A stretch of 64,000 bases of DNA from DASTCZ01 sp963704455 (GCA_963704455.1 OY969905.1:496001-560000); one strand, 5' to 3'. Counted from the first letter of the stretch, positions 17,801 through 25,697 are shown. Notes: generated by a model from the letters alone, not told the origin. A program made the numbers and translations.

Positions 17801-18140
17801 GCGATTCCTAGGGCATTACTCGCGCGATCTTCATCTTGTGCCGCTGGAGCAAGCGGTGCGAAAGATCACATCGCTTCCTGCGGAGCGGGAGCATCTGGCG
17901 GACCGCGGTTTCCTTAGGCCGGGATATTTTGCGGACATCACAATCTTCGACCCCGCGAAAATCATCGACCACGCGACATACACGCAACCGGGCCAGCTCT
18001 CCACAGGAGTTGTGTGCGTTGTGGTGAACGGGCAGGTCGCGTTTGAGGATGGCAATGTGACCGGAGTGATGGCGGGCGTCCCCTTGCGCGGGCCGGGATG
18101 GAAGCCAGAGATGAACCAATCGGCCACAGGTGTACACTGA
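14820..18140 (+). CDS. Fusion of D-Ala-D-Ala carboxypeptidase (S13, DacB/PBP4 type) with a D-aminoacylase-like amidohydrolase
   Basis: The 1106-residue protein starts at ATG 14820 after GGGGAGGCGGC. Residues 15-40 are a signal peptide or anchor. Residues 50-550 form a class C penicillin-binding protein: S97-T-T-K100 (SxxK), S226-V-N228 (SxN) and K484-T-G (KTG) are all present, so transpeptidase-fold activity is expected. From residue 561 a second protein begins (MYDILIRNGRIVDGSGNPWY), matching N-acyl-D-amino-acid deacylases to the end, with PGFID at 615-619, H774 (ASHMRSEG), H804 (IFHLK) and GPHDHPRTWG. The usual metal HxH after PGFID is L621/Q623, and the GNCG-type cysteine position reads GEGG. 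Together the halves could trim peptidoglycan stem peptides and process the D-residues, but the second activity is uncertain. PPK2 follows 21 bases later. Confidence 0.88.
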   Translation: MRRDRLGSGKGNRRILWAGMQCVIAGALAMVLLAETMPAQDHGATNLSGTDSLAARIEKIMARPEFKYTSFGIEFYSLDTGQPVYELNAGKLFTPGSTTKLLTEGTALALLGADYRFHTRVYRTGPMDASGTVKGDLVLVASGDPNLSGRIGPDGTMAFENEDHSYAGSPDTRAVPGDPLAVIRELAAEVAAKGVKRVEGHVLVDATLFREGSRELGTGAVISPISVNDNIVDVTLTAGATPGSSVDIKVSPVTSYVTFINQAQTGATGAQPMVRMNNDTKSPEGAHTVTISGMMPAGGPPVLFAFTVPEPARFAEIVFTEALREKGVTVQPRVAAGDAPDFAALKSAYTDENAVAEHISPPLAEEIKVTLKVSQNLHASMTPSIVGALVAKRPGFGAEQAGFDAEKDFLTKAGLDLGGASQADGAGGAQSAFFTPDFVVHYLEYWSKRPDFQIFHNALPILGKDGTLWNIQPDSIAAGKVHAKTGTFGAFNALTRTQMVTGKGLAGYMTTASGQHLAFAIYANHVTVPRDLPEAATKIVGQALGEIAAAAYDAPALGEEMYDILIRNGRIVDGSGNPWYSGDVAIRGNRIVAMGKLGNAHATRVIDAKGMVVAPGFIDMLGQSEISLLIDNRSLSKLSQGITSEITGEGGSAAPQNDKTLTPLKPFLEHFHLAIDWTDLAGYFHRLSKDGTPINLGTYVGAAQVREYVLGDTDRAPTADELAQMQALVAKAMEQGALGVSTALIYPPGHYAKTEELISLAQVVAKYGGIYASHMRSEGRTEMAAIDEAIRIGREGGLPVEIFHLKVAGKDRWGQMPLVVRKIEDARKSGVEIAADMYPYLAGATALASALPPWVADGGPAKLLERLHDPAVRRRIRTEMAISHKDWENLYLASGGPAGVMIASVFNPALKKFEGKTVAEMAATYHKLPVDALMDFVIEDNGQTGALYFIASEPDLQTGLKQSWTSIGLDAGEESLDGPIYGPHDHPRTWGSMPRFLGHYSRDLHLVPLEQAVRKITSLPAEREHLADRGFLRPGYFADITIFDPAKIIDHATYTQPGQLSTGVVCVVVNGQVAFEDGNVTGVMAGVPLRGPGWKPEMNQSATGVH

Positions 18141-18161
18141 ACTTTGTACACCGACGTCGCG

Positions 18162-18971
18162 ATGGACTTTTCAAACAAATTAAAAGTGCAACCAGGAGCG
18201 AAGGTGCGCCTGGAGCGATTTGATCCGACCAAAACCCTCGGATTCGAGAAGGGGCCGGAATCGAAAAAGCTAATGGAGAAGGCCATCGAGCGGATGGATT
18301 CGCTGCAATCTCTTTTGTACGCGGAAAACAAGCGTGCGCTGTTGATTCTGTTGCAGGGGATGGACGCAGCCGGAAAAGACGGGACGATCCGGCACGTGAT
18401 GTCCGGCGTAAATCCGCAAGGATGCCACGTGACGTCGTTCAAAGTGCCAACTCACGACGAGGCGGAACATGATTTTCTCTGGCGAGCGCATCTTGCCGTG
18501 CCCGAGCGCGGGCAGATCGGCATTTTCAATCGATCCTATTATGAGGATGTCCTGGTGGTTCGCGTCCACAACCTTGCTCCCAGAGAAGTTTGGAAGAAGC
18601 GATTCGCGCAAATCAATGTGTTTGAAGAATTGCTGGCTGAGAACGGTGTCACTGTTCTGAAGTTCTTCCTGCACATCAGCAAAGATGAACAGAAGAGGCG
18701 ATTCCAGGAAAGGCTGGACGATCCCTCGCATCAATGGAAGCTTTCTCCAGCGGATTTTGCGGAGCGCAAATTCTGGGACCAGTATGTCGAGGCCTATGAA
18801 GAGGCGCTGTCGAAATGCAGCACGGCCGTCGCTCCGTGGTACATCATTCCCGCCAATCACAAATGGTTTCGGAATCTGGCAATTTCAAGGATTGTCGCGC
18901 AAACCCTTGAAGACTTTCGAATGAAATATCCGAAGCCCGCATTCGATTTATCCCAATACAAGATCAAGTGA
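18162..18971 (+). CDS. ppk2: Polyphosphate kinase 2 family (polyphosphate:nucleotide phosphotransferase)
   Basis: A 269-residue single-domain PPK2, starting at ATG 18162 rather than the upstream TTG 18144. Walker A is GMDAAGKDG near residues 66-74. The Walker B-like motif FNRSYYEDVL and the lid arginine region (DEQKRRFQERLDDP) are present. The family transfers phosphate between polyphosphate and nucleoside mono- or diphosphates; which class this is cannot be told without alignment. The tail ends LSQYKIK. It probably shares a transcript with the upstream fusion gene. It is cytoplasmic. Confidence 0.92.
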   Translation: MDFSNKLKVQPGAKVRLERFDPTKTLGFEKGPESKKLMEKAIERMDSLQSLLYAENKRALLILLQGMDAAGKDGTIRHVMSGVNPQGCHVTSFKVPTHDEAEHDFLWRAHLAVPERGQIGIFNRSYYEDVLVVRVHNLAPREVWKKRFAQINVFEELLAENGVTVLKFFLHISKDEQKRRFQERLDDPSHQWKLSPADFAERKFWDQYVEAYEEALSKCSTAVAPWYIIPANHKWFRNLAISRIVAQTLEDFRMKYPKPAFDLSQYKIK

Positions 18972-19022
18972 CCCCGCTGCCTTGCCGCGCCAGCTGAAGT
19001 GAATAGCTTTTTCTGCGAGTCA

Positions 19023-19051
19023 TTGACTAAGCGCTAACGCAGGAGTATTTT
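19023..19051 (+). promoter_or_regulatory. Candidate sigma70-type promoter
   Basis: TTGACT (19023-19028), a 17-base spacer and TATTTT (19046-19051), about 40 bases upstream of the gene at 19092. Confidence 0.45.
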
Positions 19052-19091
19052 TCAAGAGTTGCAGGCGGAACGTACTCATTTGGAGGTGGCT

Positions 19092-19898
19092 ATGGTGCGG
19101 CGTTATTCAGCAGCGGTAATTGTGATATTGGCTCTGGCAGTTGCCGTGGTACGCGCGGACGATTTCTGGGTGAAGAAGGACTGGAAGCAGTGGTCCAAAG
19201 AAGATTGCGCGAAAATGATGAAGGATTCGCCGTGGGCGCATAAGTGGGCTCAGACAGTTTCGACTGTTGGCGCCGCGTTGCCTTCCAGCGCGAATAATGT
19301 CGGCAACGGGACGAGCGCCAACGGAGGACCGCCGAACCCGCTCGGGAGCGTGACCGGGTCGGCCGCCGGATCGGCTGGAGATACAAAGGAAGAGGTTACC
19401 TATACCGTGACCTTGACTTCCTCTTTGCCGATTCGCGAGGCAATGGTGCGCGCGCAGCAGATACAAGTGAATTACGACAAGTTGACTGCCGACCAGAAGA
19501 AAACGTTTGACGAAAGAGCAGTCGCGTTTCTGGGGCAGACTTTCGACGACGTGATCATTTTTCATGTGGTGTACGATGGGAGCAATCAGATGCTTTTGCG
19601 GGCGCTGTCCGAATACTGGCAAACGATTCAAGAGGAAACCGTCCCATCGGATCTGTTCATGATTACTGAACACGGAGATCGCATTAAACCAGTCCATTTT
19701 GATTCGCCAAGGGGTGGCGCGAATGTCATGAACATCCAATTTCCCCGGATGCAAAACAATGAGCCGGTTATCAAGCCGGGCGACAAGGATTTAACTCTTC
19801 AGATTCCTTCCCCGAAGGTTGTGGATTTACCCAAGCAGACGGCTATGATTTCGTTCCGGGTGGACAAGATGACGATCAACGGGAAAGTGACGTTCTGA
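19092..19898 (+). CDS. Secreted protein, acidobacterial family of unknown function
   Basis: The 268-residue protein starts at ATG 19092, preceded by GGAGGTGGCT. A signal peptide covers residues 1-23. The mature protein opens with DDFWVKKDWKQWSKEDC, a Trp-rich opening that I believe recurs in acidobacterial secreted proteins. This resembles the start of GWxTD-type proteins, but I cannot confirm that family. A Gly/Ser/Asn-rich linker lies at about residues 60-110, then a mixed alpha/beta C-terminal domain of about 150 residues. It has its own candidate promoter and no co-directional partner. The function is unknown. Confidence 0.7.
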   Translation: MVRRYSAAVIVILALAVAVVRADDFWVKKDWKQWSKEDCAKMMKDSPWAHKWAQTVSTVGAALPSSANNVGNGTSANGGPPNPLGSVTGSAAGSAGDTKEEVTYTVTLTSSLPIREAMVRAQQIQVNYDKLTADQKKTFDERAVAFLGQTFDDVIIFHVVYDGSNQMLLRALSEYWQTIQEETVPSDLFMITEHGDRIKPVHFDSPRGGANVMNIQFPRMQNNEPVIKPGDKDLTLQIPSPKVVDLPKQTAMISFRVDKMTINGKVTF

Positions 19899-19946
19899 GG
19901 TGATTGAGAGGGTCAGTATCTCTGGAATTAGGCGGATCGGTTCAGA

Positions 19947-20267
19947 TTAGCGCTTTGCGTTAAGGGTCGCGCGCGTGCGTCCCTTTGATGGGGCGGGTGG
20001 TTGTTCCTTCTTCGTGGACGATTCCGGGGCGGGTTTGTGGCAGGAGACGGCCCACCAGCGGTTCTCATATTTCGGCAAATCACACATCTTCATCGGGCAG
20101 ACGTGATGTTCGCCTTTGGCTTCGCACTGGCAGTAGCAGCGAAACTGGGGAGTGGACGAAACCTGAGCGCCATGAGTGTCCGCCAGAAGCGGCATAGAGG
20201 CAATTGCGCCTAGAGTCGCAATCGCAAATGTCAGTGTCCAATTGTTTCGCCGTTGAGCCACGAGCAA
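19947..20267 (-). CDS. Small secreted cysteine-rich protein
   Basis: The 106-residue protein starts at TTG 20267 with a GGGAAG ribosome site; GTG 20261 is an alternative. The signal peptide runs to about residue 34 (SMPLLADTHGAQ). The mature part has six cysteines in a tight block: CYCQC, VCPMKMC and VSCHK. This pattern could bind metal or form disulfides. The tail is Pro/Lys/Arg-rich. I know no family for it. It converges with the secreted protein at 19092-19898. Confidence 0.6.
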   Translation of the reverse strand: MLVAQRRNNWTLTFAIATLGAIASMPLLADTHGAQVSSTPQFRCYCQCEAKGEHHVCPMKMCDLPKYENRWWAVSCHKPAPESSTKKEQPPAPSKGRTRATLNAKR

Positions 20268-20324
20268 TGATCTTCCCGAGTGCAGTGCGTGGGAGATGGC
20301 TCAAATGGTTCGATTTGGTCGTAC

Positions 20325-20346
20325 CCGGGTTCTGTAACCCGGTTTT
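20325..20346 (+). terminator. Hairpin followed by TTTT on the + strand
   Basis: CCGGGTT and AACCCGG form seven pairs around a CTGT loop (20325-20342), followed by TTTT. The neighbouring genes on both sides run on the minus strand, so a + strand terminator here has no obvious gene to serve. It may be a structural element in the region between the PilB-like gene and the small secreted gene. Confidence 0.4.
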
Positions 20347-20464
20347 GCTAAGTGTTGGAATATCAATGGCTTAGGGGCAGTGGTACGGGGAGTACCCCAA
20401 TGATTCGCAAGATCCAGAAGTCTTAACTAGGCGGAAGACAAGATTCGGCGAGGATTCAAGCCTC

Positions 20465-22357
20465 TTATCGAGAGAGGATGGATTCGGGCACCGAATCGGT
20501 GGAACCAGACTGTTGAAGTGTATGGAGGCGCCTCTCACCGCAGTAGGGGCAATAATTGAATGCCGGAGCGAGTTTGCGTTCGCAGTTCGCGCATTCCAGG
20601 GAGGAGGCATTTTCGAAACGGACTACGCGTTGAATCTCCTCGAGGGTGGTCAGCCCGCGATCCACCTTCAAGAGGGCGTCCTCCTGCATTAGCGTCATTC
20701 CCTGGCCTCGGACCCAGTCGCGAATTTCTTCGCTCCGCGCGGTCGTGCGGACGAGATTTTTAACGCCCTCATCCAAGAGCAGCAATTCAAAAACGCCGAT
20801 GCGGCCTTTGTATCCCGTGTGATCGCAAGTAGGACAGCCAACCGGAACGCCGCGAAATTCGGGCGCATGAGTTGCGCCGGCCGCAAGCATCTGAGCGATG
20901 AAATCCGGATCCGCGGGAACGCGCGAGCTACAAACACACAATTTGCGAACCAGTCGCTGCGCTAGGATCCCCGACACCGAAGCAGCGATCAGGTATCCCG
21001 GAATTTCCAAGTCGAGAAGGCGGATGATCGCGGAGATACTGTCATTGGAGTGCAAAGTGGAGAGTACCAGGTGGCCAGTTTGTGCGGCCTTCATGCAAAT
21101 TTCAGCGGTCTCGTGGTCGCGAATCTCGCCGACCATGATGATATTCGGGTCTTGGCGCAGGATGGAACGCAGGCAACTTGCAAAAGTGAGGCCCGCCTTG
21201 GTGTTGACGTGGACCTGGTTGATTCCGGGAAGAACGTATTCCACGGGATCTTCGACGGTAATGATGTTGACCGAAGGCTTTCGAATGAAATTAAGCGCGG
21301 AGTACAGCGTCGTGCTCTTGCCGGAGCCCGTAGGGCCCACCACCAATAAGGTGCCCTGCGGAAGAGATAGCAATTGTCGAAATTTCTGTTCGATTTCTGG
21401 ATCCATACCCAATTGCGGAAGGGTCTGCGTGGATGACTCAGTTTCCAGCAGCCGCAAGACAATTTTCTCGCCGTACTGAGTGGGAATGGAAGAAACACGC
21501 ATGTCCAGTTGGTGCCCCGGCATCTTGACAAGAAAACGTCCGTCTTGAGGGGAGCGGCGCTCGGCGATATCCATATCCGAAAGGATTTTAATACGCGAGA
21601 TGAGTGAATTCTGCAATTCACGCGGGATTTGACGCAAGTCACGAAGCACGCCATCCACACGAAGCCGGACAGCGATTCCGCCGCTCTGGGGTTCAATGTG
21701 AATGTCGCTCGCCTGTTTGTCCATGGCCGCCAAGATGATGTCGGAGACGAGACGCACCGCCGGGGTGCGGCGCTGCATCAGTTCGACTTGAATTTCTTGG
21801 ATGGCGTCACGATTGTTCTGGCGCGTGCTGGTGGATACGAATTCCATTTCCTGAGACCCGGAGGAGTCCTCTTGCCTTGATTTCTCCCCATCGTTACGAG
21901 AGGTGGGTGCATCGGACTCGGAGGATGAGTACGCCCGGCGGATGGCGGAAAGAATTTCTTCTCTAAAGCCGAACCTGGGGGAAATTTCCAATCCCGTGGA
22001 GAAACACAATTGATTGAGAATGTTTAGATCCTGTGGCTGAGCGAGAACTACGACCAGCCGCGACCCTTCGCGGCGAATCGGCACGGCGCAGCACCGTTCC
22101 GCGAGAGCTCGAGGAAGCAGGCGGATGACCTCGGGTTCTGGGCGAACGTTGCCGCAATCAACGTACGCGACATTGTTTACTTCTTCAAGCGCGTCAATGA
22201 GGTCGGTCTTTCCCGTCAGCCCGCGTTCGAGAAGAAGCTCCCCGAGCTGAATGACTTTGCCATTTTGTTCCTCAAGAGCGCGGGCCAGGTCCGCCTTCGA
22301 GATCTTGCCGCGGGATTGCAGGACTTCACCGAGCCGCTTTTTCTTTGCGCCAGCCAT
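20465..22357 (-). CDS. pilB: PilB/GspE-type secretion ATPase with MshEN-like N-terminus and C-terminal zinc ribbon
   Basis: A 630-residue traffic ATPase. Residues 8-31 match a MshEN c-di-GMP-binding motif: R8-L9-G10, L13, G17, L24, L28 and Q31 fall at the conserved spacings. A second, weaker copy follows at about 37-60. The ATPase core has Walker A GPTGSGKST near residue 345, the Asp box (ITVEDPVEY), Walker B (IIMVGEIRD) and the GspE tetracysteine site (LCVCSSR and GCPTCDHTGYKGR). After the usual end, an extra zinc ribbon appears near residues 590-615 (CANCERK and CPYCGERR). It powers type IV pilus extension or type II secretion in the cytoplasm. No pil or gsp neighbours occur here, so it is an orphan. 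Confidence 0.88.
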   Translation of the reverse strand: MAGAKKKRLGEVLQSRGKISKADLARALEEQNGKVIQLGELLLERGLTGKTDLIDALEEVNNVAYVDCGNVRPEPEVIRLLPRALAERCCAVPIRREGSRLVVVLAQPQDLNILNQLCFSTGLEISPRFGFREEILSAIRRAYSSSESDAPTSRNDGEKSRQEDSSGSQEMEFVSTSTRQNNRDAIQEIQVELMQRRTPAVRLVSDIILAAMDKQASDIHIEPQSGGIAVRLRVDGVLRDLRQIPRELQNSLISRIKILSDMDIAERRSPQDGRFLVKMPGHQLDMRVSSIPTQYGEKIVLRLLETESSTQTLPQLGMDPEIEQKFRQLLSLPQGTLLVVGPTGSGKSTTLYSALNFIRKPSVNIITVEDPVEYVLPGINQVHVNTKAGLTFASCLRSILRQDPNIIMVGEIRDHETAEICMKAAQTGHLVLSTLHSNDSISAIIRLLDLEIPGYLIAASVSGILAQRLVRKLCVCSSRVPADPDFIAQMLAAGATHAPEFRGVPVGCPTCDHTGYKGRIGVFELLLLDEGVKNLVRTTARSEEIRDWVRGQGMTLMQEDALLKVDRGLTTLEEIQRVVRFENASSLECANCERKLAPAFNYCPYCGERRLHTLQQSGSTDSVPESILSR

Positions 22358-22568
22358 ACCAAACTTATAGGCAAGCTAGAGGCCAGTCGCTGTCTATTGG
22401 ATTTCCTAAGTCGTGCGGATTCAATCACCTAAGAGTGTCAGAAGGGACGCCAGCTTAGGATGTGTGCCAAGGGTGCAGAAGACGCCCAGAATGGAACAGG
22501 TGAGGAGACCTGGGACCATTAAGATGCAGATTGAATTACGAATAGTCATTGCGAAAAAGGTGGGAGGT

Positions 22569-23105
22569 CTAGTGGAAGACGTGGAAGAACGCGACCCCGA
22601 TCGCAGTGCCGAGGACCGCTCCTGCTACAACGTCACTGAGATAGTGCAAGCCGAGCATGATTCGCGAGAGTGCAATGCTAACGGCGACGACAAGCAAAGG
22701 GACTTGGAATGCTGGGTAGCACGTGCCCAGCGCAATAGCGACGGCAAACGCGGTGATGGAATGGCCTGAAGGGAACGAAAACCGGTCGGGTGGAAGGATG
22801 AGCGCCCAACAATGTGGTTCGACCTCACAAGGTCGGGGCCGGTGGAAAACTCTCTTCAACAATAGAAAAAGCAAAACGCTTGAGAGTGCAGCCGAAGTAG
22901 CCGATTCGAGGGCCGCGAGTTGTTTCGGGCCCCCCGCAATCAATAGGGCGATTCCAAGTCCATACCAAAGCCAGCCGTCTCCAAGACGAGTCGCGGCGAT
23001 CATCCACACACGTATCCAGCGCGGAGCACGCCAGCGATGAAGGCGGCGCATGAGGCGATGATCACGGTTCTCAATAAAGATTCGGACAGAATGCGCAAGC
23101 ATCAT
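22569..23105 (-). CDS. PAP2-family membrane phosphatase
   Basis: The 178-residue protein starts at ATG 23105, preceded by AGGAGGCGGC and overlapping the PHP gene stop by four bases (ATGA). All three PAP2 signature blocks are visible: KRVFHRPRP, PSGHS and SRIMLGLHYLSD. Four to five membrane segments surround them. The family dephosphorylates lipid phosphates such as phosphatidic acid or undecaprenyl pyrophosphate on the outer face of the membrane. Translational coupling with the PHP gene, and the divergent diacylglycerol-glycosyltransferase-like gene at 24136, suggest a lipid role. Confidence 0.9.
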   Translation of the reverse strand: MMLAHSVRIFIENRDHRLMRRLHRWRAPRWIRVWMIAATRLGDGWLWYGLGIALLIAGGPKQLAALESATSAALSSVLLFLLLKRVFHRPRPCEVEPHCWALILPPDRFSFPSGHSITAFAVAIALGTCYPAFQVPLLVVAVSIALSRIMLGLHYLSDVVAGAVLGTAIGVAFFHVFH

Positions 23106-23986
23106 GCCGCCTCCTGTGCAAATGGCGCGTTGTCCCAAAGCGAGCGCTCCCCGCGCGCAACGGATTGTTGAAGGGCGGAGGTGAACCAGCGCCGCGCGAA
23201 AATCTCTTCGCGTAGAGAGTGCGCCGCTGAAATCGCAGGAAGCAGGCTTGCAAGCGGCGCAAGCAGGAGCGTCCATTTCCGCTCGCGCATCATTTCAATG
23301 CCGACAAGGAGAAGATCGCGCGCGAGCCCGATGGACCCACTTGATCTACCCCGAACGATTCCGAGGCCTGCGCGAAGTCCTGAAAGGAACTCATCAGCGG
23401 TGCGGGCGCCGGGGACCTCCGTCCATGCGCAACCTACTAGAACCATTGTGTGAGAGTCAGATCCGGCAACCTGAATCTTGCCCTGCCTGCGCGCAAGGTC
23501 GCGAGCCTTTCGGTTGACCACCGCGGGCATAGATGCGTTTAACGTTTCGTAGGCCGGGAAATAGGATTGCCACCACTCGAAATCTTCGGCAGCGCGGCGG
23601 CCCGTGAGTGAGGAGAGAACGTGATTCACGGAGAAGAAAATTCGCTTCTCCGAAAGATAAACCAAAAGGGAGGCGAGATCATTGCGGCGCCGTTGGATTT
23701 CGATGTGATTGCGTTCTGTGATGCCATAGACGCCAACGTGAAACGTTGTCCCGCTTGGCATCGTGCAGGTAACTTCTTCGCTGACAAAAAAGTTGGGACG
23801 TCCGCGAAGGGCCTCGGCGCCGTCAATCGAATCGTGGTCGGTCAGCGTGACAAGCGTCATGCCGCGCTGCGTAAGGGTATCGTACACAGCCTCAGGATCA
23901 TTGTAGGATTCACGGCAGAATTGATTCAGTACAGGTAAAGTGCACATACCAGAGTGTCGCGTATGGACGTGCATGTCACATATCAT
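23102..23986 (-). CDS. PHP-domain metal-dependent phosphoesterase
   Basis: The 294-residue protein starts at ATG 23986. PHP motifs are in order: DMHVHTRHSG (residues 4-13), LTDHDSIDGA, the SEEVT block and GSDSHT. These supply the expected His/Asp/Glu metal ligands. The C-terminal third includes hydrophobic stretches (LLLAPLASLLPAISA), so the protein may associate with the membrane. The family hydrolyses phosphate esters; the substrate here is unknown. It is first in a two-gene operon with PAP2. Confidence 0.85.
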   Translation of the reverse strand: MICDMHVHTRHSGMCTLPVLNQFCRESYNDPEAVYDTLTQRGMTLVTLTDHDSIDGAEALRGRPNFFVSEEVTCTMPSGTTFHVGVYGITERNHIEIQRRRNDLASLLVYLSEKRIFFSVNHVLSSLTGRRAAEDFEWWQSYFPAYETLNASMPAVVNRKARDLARRQGKIQVAGSDSHTMVLVGCAWTEVPGARTADEFLSGLRAGLGIVRGRSSGSIGLARDLLLVGIEMMRERKWTLLLAPLASLLPAISAAHSLREEIFARRWFTSALQQSVARGERSLWDNAPFAQEAA

Positions 23987-24135
23987 GCCCTAGTGTTAAA
24001 CCGTTCGTATTACATCCATGTGACATTCAGAAGAACGCTGTCTTACGCGGTCCAAAGAGTAAATTGTCAGGAAAGAAGCCGCGGCGCGCGGAGCGAGATG
24101 CGAATTCATTTTAGTGTGAAAGAATCGAACACTTG

Positions 24136-25284
24136 ATGAAACGAATTGCCATCGTGTTCCATGATGCGGGTGGCGGGCACAGAAACGCGGCGAATGCTCT
24201 CGCCGCTGTCATCGAGCGGCAGAAACGTCCGTGGGAAGTTTCGCTGGTCAATTTGCAAGACCAGCTCGATGCGCTCGATGTCTGGCGACGACTCACTGGA
24301 ATTCGCATCCAGGAAATGTACAACCGGATCCTCCGAAACGGCTGGACGCTCGGGACCGCCCAGCTTCTTAAGGCGCTGCAAGCCACGATCGCGATCTACC
24401 ACAAGCCGATCGTGAGGAGGCTGGAAGGGCAATGGAAATCGCACTCACCCGATATCCTCGTATCTGTAATTCCGCACTTCAACCGCGAATTGGGTGAGAG
24501 CTATGCGCGGGTTTTTCCCGGGCGCCCATTTGTGACAATTCTCACCGACTTCGCGGATTATCCCCCGAGATTCTGGATTGAGGCGCGAATACAGCGATTG
24601 ATCTGCGGTACCGAAAAGGCCGTTCAACAGGCTCGAGCATTCGGCTACGGCGACGATTTTATTTTCCGCACATCGGGGATGATTTTGAATCCGCGGTTTT
24701 ACGAGACGCCGGAATTAGACGCGCCCGCGGAACGTATGAAACTCGGACTCAGCCCAAATGTTCCGACCGGTGTCGTGCTGTTCGGCGGATACGGCTCAAA
24801 GCTGATGATCGAAATTGCGGAACGGCTGAGCCGGTCGAGCCTTGATGTACAGCTCATTATGATTTGCGGAAAGAACGAGAAACTTGCTGCGAAGCTGCGC
24901 GGGCACAAGTGGAGAATGCCCATTTTCGTCGAGGGATTTACAGCGCGCGTGAATGAATACATGCGCATCTCGGATTTCTTTATGGGCAAGCCGGGTCCCG
25001 GCAGTATCAGCGAGGCTGTGGCTATGGGACTGCCTGTGATTGTCGAGTGCAATGCCTGGACACTTCCGCAGGAACGCTACAACACCGAATGGGTTCGCGA
25101 GCGGGACGCCGGGATTGTGGTGCACAGCTTCAAAGAGGTGGAACGCGCGGTTTCAGAACTGCTCACGCCAGGGACGTTGGCGCGCATGCGTTCAAATGCC
25201 GCGGCCATTAAGAACCGGGCAGTATTCGAAATTCCGGACATTTTGGAGAAGATCCTCGGCTCGCCTGAGCCGACTGCGTCCTAA
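24136..25284 (+). CDS. MGDG-synthase/UgtP-like diacylglycerol glycosyltransferase (GT28)
   Basis: The 382-residue protein starts at ATG 24136 (a TTG at 24133 adds one codon). The N-terminal MGDG-synthase domain has the loop HDAGGGHRNAANAL at residues 9-22. The C-terminal GT28 domain has FGGYGSK and the nucleotide-sugar motif GKPGPGSISEAVAMGLPVI. There is no signal peptide; it is probably a peripheral membrane enzyme that transfers a sugar to diacylglycerol. It is divergent from the PHP-PAP2 operon, with only 149 bases between starts. A PAP2 enzyme could supply the diacylglycerol acceptor, but this link is inference. Confidence 0.85.
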   Translation: MKRIAIVFHDAGGGHRNAANALAAVIERQKRPWEVSLVNLQDQLDALDVWRRLTGIRIQEMYNRILRNGWTLGTAQLLKALQATIAIYHKPIVRRLEGQWKSHSPDILVSVIPHFNRELGESYARVFPGRPFVTILTDFADYPPRFWIEARIQRLICGTEKAVQQARAFGYGDDFIFRTSGMILNPRFYETPELDAPAERMKLGLSPNVPTGVVLFGGYGSKLMIEIAERLSRSSLDVQLIMICGKNEKLAAKLRGHKWRMPIFVEGFTARVNEYMRISDFFMGKPGPGSISEAVAMGLPVIVECNAWTLPQERYNTEWVRERDAGIVVHSFKEVERAVSELLTPGTLARMRSNAAAIKNRAVFEIPDILEKILGSPEPTAS

Positions 25285-25502
25285 TTCGTTACTCGAGTCA
25301 CAGATCGTTCGTCGCCACTTTTGATTTTCCGCGCATTAAGCAATTCTCTCTGTGGAACTCTCAATTCCAAAATGGAATCGTTCACGCGGATAAGTGATGT
25401 TTCAAAACGGGTATCAATCCGGAATGTGCCAGCAAATTCAAGAACTTACAGCGAATCGACAGAGAGTCCAAATGGAAAAGGCATTGCTCATATCTGGGCG
25501 GT

Positions 25503-25697
25503 GCGCATCCTGATGACGATCAACATCATTCGGCGAGCGAGGGGGAAGGGGCTTGCTCGTTGGTTGGTAGAGATCGTTCCCACCTGCCTCTGAGAGGGAA
25601 GCTAGGATGGATGACCCCACGCCCCGGCCCATAAAAGCCGGGAAACAGGATGCGCTCTAGGAGGCTCCCGCCCCAAGCAGGAGCCTCTTCCCTTTTT
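25503..25697 (+). ncRNA. Candidate structured non-coding RNA
   Basis: A perfect 10-base long-range stem (GCGCATCCTG at 25503-25512, CAGGATGCGC at 25646-25655) closes a 133-base interior. Nested inside are ACGATC (25516-25521) with GATCGT (25572-25577), enclosing CGAGC/GCTCG (25534-25538, 25554-25558). Further hairpins are CCTCT/AGAGG near 25587-25597 and CCGGC/GCCGG (25624-25628, 25636-25640) with a CCATAAAA loop. An intrinsic terminator follows five bases later. The pattern looks like an independent small RNA or a riboswitch with a premature terminator. I checked it by eye against 6S, SRP, RNase P, tmRNA, cobalamin, TPP, FMN and M-box features and found no match. The 5' end is not known. Confidence 0.6.
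25661..25697 (+). terminator. Strong intrinsic terminator of the candidate RNA
   Basis: GAGGCTCC (25661-25668) and GGAGCCTC (25680-25687) form eight perfect pairs with an 11-base loop, followed by TTCCCTTTTT. The T-run is on the + strand only, so it does not serve the minus-strand gene at 25744. Confidence 0.8.

Noticed and set aside
20375..20400. Sigma-54-like promoter (TGGTACGGGGA)
   Set aside because: The -24 half is partly matched but the TTGC of the -12 half is absent, and no + strand gene follows.
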